From SAR202 cluster bacterium AD-804-J14_MRT_500m (GTDB lineage: Bacteria; Chloroflexota; Dehalococcoidia; UBA3495; GCA-2712585), in assembly GCA_009391275.1 (NCBI GenBank), contig VEXF01000056.1, positions 1 to 5,333 of the forward strand: a stretch of 5,333 nucleotides of DNA. Reading direction: 5' to 3'. The translations under genes were made by a program, and so were the position numbers. The notes beneath the pieces were generated by a model. The model had not been told where the DNA came from. It did no database searches and saw nothing but the letters and a program-made list of their open reading frames with translations. This document shows, in pieces, positions 1-5,084 of the stretch. Position 1 is the first letter of the stretch; every line of letters starts with the position of its first letter.

Positions 1-252
1 GTTTTGCCAATTAAAAGCGCGCATCAACAATCTTGGGATGATGAATCGAGAGCTATCTGGCGATGAGTGGGTGGAGTCCAGGTCTAGTTCTGATTGAGAC
101 AGCGGTCTCGTTACAACAAGGTAGTTGATTCTGCGGTTAGTGATGTCTTTCTTAAATGGAGTGCGGGGCCAGAGGGTGGGGAAGGCTTCCTTCTCGATTT
201 CTACTAATTGTCGTACGTCCTGTTCGGACAATTGCCGTAGTAGGAAAGTCAT
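1..252 (-). CDS. rimI: Probable ribosomal protein S18-alanine N-acetyltransferase (RimI-like GNAT), N-terminal part, cut by the left window edge
   Basis: The reverse strand reads open from ATG at 252 down to position 1, giving 84 residues with no stop. The start is well fixed because an in-frame TGA lies two codons upstream (259-261) and ATG is the only start codon between it and the frame. The N-terminus carries a run of GNAT/RimI character: 'LSEQDVRQLVEIEKEAFP' (residues 8-25), followed by 'TLWPRTPFKKDITNR' (26-40) and 'INYLVV' (42-47). RimI of the bacterial type starts with the same strand-helix unit and an E-x-E-x-x-A/C-F motif before the W-P-F loop. RimI acetylates the N-terminal alanine of ribosomal protein S18 in the cytoplasm. 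Residues 48-70 are rich in Ser and Asp and look like a loop insertion. The acetyl-CoA binding motif (R/Q-x-x-G-x-G/A) lies beyond the window, so enzyme activity cannot be judged. No convincing ribosome binding site is visible. Another GNAT acetyltransferase is the main alternative. The gene is divergent from the ABC genes. Confidence 0.75.
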   Translation of the reverse strand, partial: MTFLLRQLSEQDVRQLVEIEKEAFPTLWPRTPFKKDITNRRINYLVVTRPLSQSELDLDSTHSSPDSSRFIIPRLLMRAFNWQN

Positions 253-340
253 TAGGAATCAGAAAACGGTAGCCGCAGAAACCCATCTTAACACGGTGTC
301 ACTCTGGGTGATATAAAAAATGCGGGATCAAATAAGGGGT

Positions 341-353
341 TTCAATTATTGAA
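341..353. promoter_or_regulatory. 13-bp perfect palindrome (operator candidate, left copy)
   Basis: The sequence is TTCAAT-T-ATTGAA: six-base arms around one central T at 347. It lies in the divergent region between rimI and the ABC genes. Its symmetry places a TTGAA word on each strand, so its arms can act as part of a -35 element in both directions (TTGAAC on plus at 349-354, TTGAAA on minus at 345-340). A site for a dimeric regulator is inferred; the regulator is unknown. An RNA hairpin would be weak because the loop would be only three bases. Confidence 0.45.
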
Positions 354-378
354 CTCGCGGTTTAACCGCACTTATACG
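349..378 (+). promoter_or_regulatory. Candidate sigma-70-type promoter for the ABC transporter genes
   Basis: TTGAAC at 349-354 (four of six to TTGACA) and TATACG at 373-378 (four of six to TATAAT) are separated by 18 bp. This would start transcription near 385 and leave a leader of about 35 bases before the ATG at 420. The spacer contains a perfect palindrome. The boxes are only moderately good, and a competing -10 element is present at 405-410. Confidence 0.35.
357..369. promoter_or_regulatory. 13-bp perfect palindrome (operator candidate, right copy)
   Basis: The sequence is GCGGTT-T-AACCGC: six-base arms around a central T at 363. It starts four bases after the first palindrome, and the two centres are 16 bp apart, about one and a half helical turns. 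It falls inside the spacer of the predicted plus-strand promoter (349-378), a classic position for a repressor or a spacer-distorting activator. The two palindromes share the same geometry and the centre TTA, but not the arm sequence, so they could bind different proteins. Confidence 0.45.
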
Positions 379-404
379 GCTTGGTCAGGCGATGTAATCA
401 GGGA

Positions 405-410
405 TATAAT
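405..410 (+). promoter_or_regulatory. Perfect TATAAT box close to the start codon (alternative -10)
   Basis: A perfect TATAAT ends nine bases before the ATG at 420. A weak -35 match, TTGGTC at 381-386, lies 18 bp upstream. Use of this box would start transcription at about 417-418, giving an almost leaderless mRNA. No good ribosome binding site lies at the normal distance (the AGGGA at 400-404 is about 15 bases from the ATG), which is compatible with leaderless translation but does not prove it. Confidence 0.3.
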
Positions 411-419
411 GCGGCGCAC

Positions 420-2189
420 ATGCCTATTTTGTTTCGTCTTGCCCGATATGGGATCCGATATCGCAGACAGTTATGCTTTGCTTGGATATCCCTTATAGCT
501 TCGAGTGTTTTAGCACTAGCGTTGCCACGCCTAATTGGTGATGCAGTGGATCACGCTCTGACGGCGAATGATAATTCCCAACTTTACTGGTTGGCAGGAA
601 TACTTATATTTCTAAGTGTCCTTAGGGGTGGATTTAGCTATGGCCAGACTTATTTTGCTGAAGCTATATCCGCAATGGTTGCCTACACCCTTCGAAACGC
701 TTTGTTATCTAAAATGCAAAGATTAAGCTTTGGGTTCCATGATCGCCGTAATACTGGTGATCTGATGTCGGTGGTCACATACGACGTTGAAAGCACGCGG
801 ATGTTTATAAGCTTTGGGTTGGTTCGATTTTTCCAGCTAGCAATTTTGATTGGAGGAATAGTACCACTACTCATGTTGCTACATTGGCAGCTGGGATTGA
901 TAAGCTTGGCAGGTGTCCCTGTGACGCTTTACACCACTGTCACCATCGGGAGAAAGTTACGGGTGATCTGGAATCGTGTGCAGGTAAAAATGGGAGAACT
1001 GACAACGGTCCTTCAAGAAAACTTGGCAGGGATAAGAGTCGTAAAATCTTTTGGGGCAGAGGAAGCTCAACAACAAACATTTCATGTCAGTTCATCAAGC
1101 GTGTCCGAAGAGACGTATCAGGCCAACCGGCTTCGCGTAGCTAATTCGGCTTTTCTAACTTTTATGTACATAGGTGCAACTGGACTGGTGGTGCTCTTCG
1201 GAGGCAAATGGGTTATTGATGGTAGCTTAAGCCCAGGCGAACTCACGCAATTTCTCCTTTATTTGGGATTACTAGTTATGCCTGTTCGTATGCTTGGTTG
1301 GGCTGTTAACACGTTTTCAAGAGCTATGTCCTCCGGGGAGCGGATTTTCCAGATATTGGATTCTGAGTCCCCCGTACGACCTGCTATGGGAGCCCAACGC
1401 TTGGAAAACGTGAAAGGGGACATCGGCTTTTGTGATGTGTCTTTCAGATATAATGCTCTTTCACCTGCGTTGGAACACATTAGCTTTAAAGTATCTGCGG
1501 GTCAGCGTGTGGCTATCCTTGGGGCTGCAGGGAGTGGCAAATCTACAGTGGTCAATCTTATCCCCCGGTTTTACGATCCGACCGAAGGGACTATAACGAT
1601 TGATGGTTTGGATATCAGAGAGGTGACCTTGGATTCCTTACGGGATAACGTGGGGATAGTATTTCAAGATGTATTCCTTTTCTTTGCTCCTATACGCGAT
1701 AACATTGCCTATGGAGTAAACAATGTTACTTTTGAACAAATCGAAGGAGCAGCAAAAGCAGCTCAACTGCATGATTTCATCCTGACACTTCCAGACGGAT
1801 ACGATACGATTGTTGGTGAACGAGGCGTAACGCTTTCGGGCGGGCAAAGGCAACGATTATCTATCGCTCGTACTATGCTCGTGGATCCGCCTGTTCTTAT
1901 ACTTGACGACTCTACTTCCAGCGTTGACGTGGAAACAGAACAGCTCATCACTGCTGCATTGGACACGGTTATGCGGCACAGAACCACTTTTATAATTGCT
2001 CATCGTGTTACCAGTGTGCAAGAAGCAGACGTAATACTGGTTTTAGAGAATGGTATGGTGGTAGAACGTGGTACGCATTCAGAACTTATAAATCGAGACG
2101 GCTTTTACAAACGTATCTACGAATTGCAGCTTCTTCCCAGTGAGCAAGTATTATTTGAGGCTCCTATTATCGGAACGTCTGATGACTAG
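420..2189 (+). CDS. ABC exporter half-transporter, TMD-NBD, subunit with degenerate catalytic site
   Basis: This 589-residue protein is a full-length half-transporter of the multidrug/lipid exporter type (BmrC/LmrC/TM287-like). Six hydrophobic segments lie at about 18-40, 55-75, 131-154, 158-177, 243-262 and 273-295, followed by an ATPase domain from about 330. Visible motifs are A-loop Tyr344, Walker A GAAGSGKST (368-376, Lys374), Q-loop Gln416, signature LSGGQ (472-476), Walker B VLILD (492-496), D-loop SSVD (500-503) and H-loop His528. The residue after Walker B is Asp497 rather than the catalytic Glu, which is the mark of the degenerate site in heterodimeric exporters. After the Q-loop the usual F-S-G/G-T is replaced by FFAP. 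The reading frame is open back to a TTG at 381, but ATG 420 is preferred because the family begins a few residues before 'LARYGIRYRRQ'. It is co-directional with the next gene 21 bp away and probably forms an inner-membrane heterodimer with it. The substrate cannot be told from sequence; drugs, lipids or peptides are all possible. Confidence 0.95.
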   Translation: MPILFRLARYGIRYRRQLCFAWISLIASSVLALALPRLIGDAVDHALTANDNSQLYWLAGILIFLSVLRGGFSYGQTYFAEAISAMVAYTLRNALLSKMQRLSFGFHDRRNTGDLMSVVTYDVESTRMFISFGLVRFFQLAILIGGIVPLLMLLHWQLGLISLAGVPVTLYTTVTIGRKLRVIWNRVQVKMGELTTVLQENLAGIRVVKSFGAEEAQQQTFHVSSSSVSEETYQANRLRVANSAFLTFMYIGATGLVVLFGGKWVIDGSLSPGELTQFLLYLGLLVMPVRMLGWAVNTFSRAMSSGERIFQILDSESPVRPAMGAQRLENVKGDIGFCDVSFRYNALSPALEHISFKVSAGQRVAILGAAGSGKSTVVNLIPRFYDPTEGTITIDGLDIREVTLDSLRDNVGIVFQDVFLFFAPIRDNIAYGVNNVTFEQIEGAAKAAQLHDFILTLPDGYDTIVGERGVTLSGGQRQRLSIARTMLVDPPVLILDDSTSSVDVETEQLITAALDTVMRHRTTFIIAHRVTSVQEADVILVLENGMVVERGTHSELINRDGFYKRIYELQLLPSEQVLFEAPIIGTSDD

Positions 2190-2198
2190 ATTGGGCAT

Positions 2199-2202
2199 AG
2201 GA
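2199..2202 (+). promoter_or_regulatory. Ribosome binding site for the second ABC gene
   Basis: AGGA lies eight bases before the ATG at 2211, in the 21-bp gap after the first ABC gene's stop. It supports ATG 2211 as the start and translation of both subunits from one mRNA. Confidence 0.55.
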
Positions 2203-2210
2203 ACTCGCTG

Positions 2211-4040
2211 ATGCATGGAGGATGGAGGGTTACTCGGGAAGATGCTATTGATGACCGGCGAGGGAGACTAACCGATCATAAACTCCTAGCTCGTCTATTT
2301 GCATACGCCCTCCGGTACAAACCTACGCTCCTAGTGAGTTTAGTCACTATGGGTTTGTATACAGCTACTGTTGTGGCAGCACCCCTCATAATTCTCAAGG
2401 CAGTTGACCAAGCGATAGAGGAAAGAAGCGTCTCAGGTTTGACGTTTTGGGCCATCATCTTCTTTGTAACCGCAGCTATAAACTATCTTACACATTATGT
2501 TCATCAGGTGACTATGGCTAGGGTCTCTCAGGATCTCTTGGTATCGTTAAGGGGAGATTTGTTTAATCATTTGCAAAATCTTTCAATGTCTTTTTATGAC
2601 AAAGTAGAGATGGGCAGAATCATGTCACGCATACAGAATGATGTCCATCAAATTCAGGAATTCTTGTCACAGTTGGCTATCACGTTAGGTGATCTATTAA
2701 CTATTGGCGTTATTGTCGCTGTTATGATTTTTATCGATTGGAAACTCGCCATCATCACACTATCGGTCGTACCGCTCTTGGTCATCATGGCTGGATACTG
2801 GCAGATTTACTCGTGGCCGCGGTTCATGCGGGTCCGGCGAGCACTCGCGATTGTGAATGGCAACCTCCAAGAAAATATCTCTGGAATGAGGGTTATCCAA
2901 AGTCTGAATAGGGAAGACGAAAACCTCCATCAGTTTGACGAGTTAAATAGGAATCATCTAAAAGCTACTTTGAGTGGTAGCCGGTTCTCCTCTGCTCTTC
3001 TCCCCGGGGTAGAGGTGCTTACGGGCATAGCGATGGGACTCGTCATTATTTTTGGTGGGCTGATGGTACTTAATGGAGACCTGATGGTTGGAGTGGTAGT
3101 GGCGTTCGCACTTTATATACAGAGGTTCTTCGAACCCATCCGTAACTTGACGATGCAGTACACGATGGTACAAAGGGCTATGACTTCTGCCGCACATATT
3201 TTTGAACTTATGGATGTCAAACCAGAAGTTGCTCAAATCCCTGATGCTCCCGTAATGCCAGTGTTAAAGGGAGAACTAGCTTTTGAAAACGTTAGCTTTC
3301 ACTATACGCCGGGAGTAGATGTTCTCAGAGGGATTGATCTCCAGATAAAACAAGGAGAAACCGTTGCAGTGGTTGGAGCTACTGGAGCTGGCAAGACAAC
3401 GTTATCGTCTTTGATCCTTCGTCTCTATGATGTCACCGGTGGTCGAATCACAGTGGATGGACAAGATATACGCCAGATTGATCGATCTTCCCTAGTTGCT
3501 CAGATAGGAACAGTTATTCAAGAACCGTTCCTTTTTTCGGGTTCCATTAAAGACAACATAAGGTTTTCTCATTCACAAGTAACGGATGAACAGATAGTTA
3601 ACGCAGCCAAGGTTGTCGGTGTGGATTCATTTATACGGCGAATGGACGGGGGCTATGACGCTCCTGTAGATGAGCGGGGTGGAAACCTAAGCGCGGGACA
3701 ACGTCAACTGATAGCTCTTGCACGCGCATTAGTGTTTGACCCCAAAATTATCATTTTGGACGAGGCAACCGCTTCCGTGGATAGCTATACGGAGATGATA
3801 ATGCAGAAGTCTTTGGGCGACGTTCTAAGAGATAGGACCGCCCTGATAATTGCGCATCGGCTTTCCACAGTACGAAGCGCGGATCGCATTATCGTTATGG
3901 ATCAAGGCCGCATTGTTGAAGAAGGCAATCACAGTGAATTGCTGGATTTGCAAGGGGTGTATTCTAAGCTCTATCGGATGAGCTTCGAAAATACGGGGGC
4001 TTTAAATGGGTGTAAGATTGACGATCAATCGAGGACCTGA
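2211..4040 (+). CDS. ABC exporter half-transporter, TMD-NBD, subunit with catalytic Glu and variant signature
   Basis: This 609-residue protein is the partner half-transporter. A charged 25-residue N-terminal extension precedes six hydrophobic segments at about 39-61, 76-95, 156-175, 177-197, 260-288 and 292-312; the ATPase domain follows from about 350. Visible motifs are A-loop Tyr365, Walker A GATGAGKTT (389-397, Lys395), Q-loop Gln437, signature LSAGQ (493-497), Walker B IIILD (513-517) with catalytic Glu518, D-loop SVD (522-524) and H-loop His549. The Glu is canonical, but the signature has Ala in place of the first Gly. In a heterodimer each ATP site pairs Walker A/B of one subunit with the signature of the other. 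Here Glu518 pairs with the consensus LSGGQ of the upstream protein, while the upstream Asp497 pairs with LSAGQ. That is the known consensus/degenerate arrangement of BmrCD, LmrCD and TM287/288. Energy-driven export across the cytoplasmic membrane is the expected role; the substrate is unknown. The start is supported by an AGGA ribosome binding site. Confidence 0.95.
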   Translation: MHGGWRVTREDAIDDRRGRLTDHKLLARLFAYALRYKPTLLVSLVTMGLYTATVVAAPLIILKAVDQAIEERSVSGLTFWAIIFFVTAAINYLTHYVHQVTMARVSQDLLVSLRGDLFNHLQNLSMSFYDKVEMGRIMSRIQNDVHQIQEFLSQLAITLGDLLTIGVIVAVMIFIDWKLAIITLSVVPLLVIMAGYWQIYSWPRFMRVRRALAIVNGNLQENISGMRVIQSLNREDENLHQFDELNRNHLKATLSGSRFSSALLPGVEVLTGIAMGLVIIFGGLMVLNGDLMVGVVVAFALYIQRFFEPIRNLTMQYTMVQRAMTSAAHIFELMDVKPEVAQIPDAPVMPVLKGELAFENVSFHYTPGVDVLRGIDLQIKQGETVAVVGATGAGKTTLSSLILRLYDVTGGRITVDGQDIRQIDRSSLVAQIGTVIQEPFLFSGSIKDNIRFSHSQVTDEQIVNAAKVVGVDSFIRRMDGGYDAPVDERGGNLSAGQRQLIALARALVFDPKIIILDEATASVDSYTEMIMQKSLGDVLRDRTALIIAHRLSTVRSADRIIVMDQGRIVEEGNHSELLDLQGVYSKLYRMSFENTGALNGCKIDDQSRT

Positions 4041-4069
4041 GCGGTGCACTTGATGAATCGTGACCTGAG
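4034..4069. repeat. Pair of 8-bp direct repeats around the convergent gene ends
   Basis: GACCTGAG occurs at 4034-4041, overlapping the stop of the second ABC gene, and again at 4062-4069, just beyond the end of fabI. The 35-bp convergent gap between the two genes holds no G+C-rich hairpin followed by a T run on either strand, so no intrinsic terminator is supported here. The repeat may be chance. Confidence 0.3.
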
Positions 4070-4075
4070 TTCGCA

Positions 4076-4852
4076 TTAGACTGCCATGATATGATATCCG
4101 GCGTCCACCGGGATTATGGTACCAGTAATACCGGATGCAAGGTCGCTGGCGAGAAAAAGAGTGGTATTAGCGACCTCCTCATGGGTTATGTTGCGACGCA
4201 ATGGAGATCGCTCTGCATATACACTGCGCATATCTTTAAACCCTCTGATCCCGCGTGCAGCTAAAGTTTCTAACGGGCCCGCAGATATTGCGTTGACTCG
4301 GATGTTTCTATCCCCATATTCTGCTGCTAATTGCTTGACTGCGTTTTCTAAAGCAGCTTTAGCGGTCCCCATCACGTTGTATCCGGGAAAGACCCTCTGA
4401 GATGCCTGAAAAGTCATGGCGACTACGCTTCCTCCTTTGGGATCCATTAGTTCTGCTGCGTGTCTAACCAAGGGAATCAACGAATACGCGCTGACCTCCA
4501 TAGCTATACGGAATCCATCCCTGCTCAAATCAGAGAAGTCACCACCTAAGTCTTCCCGCTGGGCGAAGGCGATGCTATGGACCAAGTAATCTATCCCACC
4601 TGTCTCTTTGCCTATTTCTGAGAAAGCACTGATAATTTCAATGTCGCTGGTAACGTCACATTGTATGAGCTTAACTTTATCTAAATCTTGTACGAGACGA
4701 TCTATTCTGCTTCGGAGACGATCATTTTGGTAGACTATCGTCAGTTCTGCCCCAGCCTGGTGAAGCACTCTACATGCGGACCAAGCGATGCTCCTCTCAT
4801 TTGCCACTCCGAATACCACGGCTCGTTTTCCAGATAGATCAACTTTATACAA
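4076..4852 (-). CDS. fabI: Enoyl-[acyl-carrier-protein] reductase (NADH), FabI type
   Basis: This cytoplasmic short-chain dehydrogenase reduces trans-2-enoyl-ACP to acyl-ACP, the last step of each fatty acid elongation cycle. With the TTG at 4852 the protein is 258 residues, close to the 262 of E. coli FabI. Diagnostic motifs are the nucleotide loop GVANERSIAW (15-24), VHSIAFA (91-97), the catalytic pair Tyr158 and Lys165 in Y-N-V-M-G-T-A-K, SAGPLETLAARGI (190-202), and the C-terminal DAGYHIMAV. The residue ten positions before Tyr158, which is Tyr146 in E. coli FabI, is Phe148 here, recalling Phe149 of mycobacterial InhA. The frame stays open to a TTG at 4882, adding ten residues, but the family usually begins right before 'YKVDLSGKRAVVFG'. 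No ATG is available near either start, and only a weak GGGG precedes TTG 4852, so the start is uncertain. It is convergent with the ABC genes and follows the monooxygenase gene on the same strand after 232 bp. Confidence 0.93.
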   Translation of the reverse strand: MYKVDLSGKRAVVFGVANERSIAWSACRVLHQAGAELTIVYQNDRLRSRIDRLVQDLDKVKLIQCDVTSDIEIISAFSEIGKETGGIDYLVHSIAFAQREDLGGDFSDLSRDGFRIAMEVSAYSLIPLVRHAAELMDPKGGSVVAMTFQASQRVFPGYNVMGTAKAALENAVKQLAAEYGDRNIRVNAISAGPLETLAARGIRGFKDMRSVYAERSPLRRNITHEEVANTTLFLASDLASGITGTIIPVDAGYHIMAV

Positions 4853-4967
4853 TTTTGTAACCCCGTTTAGGAATCGTTGCAATTGTAGGGAATCGCAAGA
4901 ACAGTTGTAGTATGACTAGAGCACATCGACCGTTGATGTAAGCATTTCGGGACCAATATAACCGGGT

Positions 4968-4989
4968 CAAGTCTCATATACTCGACTTG
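4968..4989. repeat. Inverted repeat in the fabI leader region
   Basis: CAAGTC (4968-4973) and GACTTG (4984-4989) are perfect reverse complements separated by ten A+T-rich bases. The repeat lies just downstream of the predicted fabI promoter on the minus strand, so it could be an operator or a leader stem-loop. The arms are short, and the regulatory role is inferred. Confidence 0.35.
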
Positions 4990-4998
4990 CCAACGTTC

Positions 4999-5007
4999 AG
5001 TATACCA
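4999..5007 (-). promoter_or_regulatory. Extended -10 promoter element reading toward fabI
   Basis: On the minus strand this reads TGG-TATACT, which matches the extended -10 form (TGn followed by five of six bases of TATAAT). No good -35 is visible at 16-18 bp, which is tolerable for extended -10 promoters. Transcription would begin near 4992, leaving about 140 bases before TTG 4852. It suggests that fabI is transcribed independently of the upstream monooxygenase gene. Confidence 0.4.
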
Positions 5008-5024
5008 TCCGCAATGTTGTGGCT

Positions 5025-5066
5025 TTGGATAGGCTGAGGTCTTGATCTAAAGATGTAACTATCCAA
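5025..5066 (-). terminator. Long-loop stem after the monooxygenase gene, possible weak terminator
   Basis: TTGGATAG (5025-5032) and CTATCCAA (5059-5066) are perfect 8-bp reverse complements with a 26-base loop. The stem begins about 18 bases after the stop of the monooxygenase gene. The stem is not G+C-rich and no T run follows it on the minus strand, so it is not a canonical intrinsic terminator. It may be an RNA 3' end structure or a protein site. Confidence 0.25.
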
Positions 5067-5084
5067 TAAATTAGGACGCAGTGG

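Noticed and set aside
125..316. Plus-strand open frame of 63 codons
   Set aside because: It begins with TTG, its product resembles nothing, and it overlaps the minus-strand rimI frame, whose translation has clear family motifs.
253..345. Minus-strand promoter for rimI (TTGAAA at 345-340 with TTATAT at 316-311)
   Set aside because: The spacing is 23 bp, too long for a normal promoter, and no better pair was found.
381..419. TTG at 381 as the start of the first ABC gene
   Set aside because: The added 13 residues do not resemble the family N-terminus, there is no ribosome binding site, and they overlap the TATAAT box. ATG 420 is better.
683..3236. Several open frames of 60-92 codons within the ABC genes, mostly antisense
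   Set aside because: They lie wholly within two strongly supported coding regions and their translations show no recognisable motif or composition of a real protein.
4116..4400. Plus-strand open frame of 94 codons antisense to fabI
   Set aside because: It is a shadow of fabI, with no ribosome binding site or recognisable product.
4933..4962. Plus-strand promoter-like TTGATG-18-TATAAC
   Set aside because: No plus-strand gene follows it in the window, so the match is probably fortuitous.
4951..4968. GACC...GGTC inverted repeat with an A+T centre
   Set aside because: The arms are only four bases, which is expected by chance.
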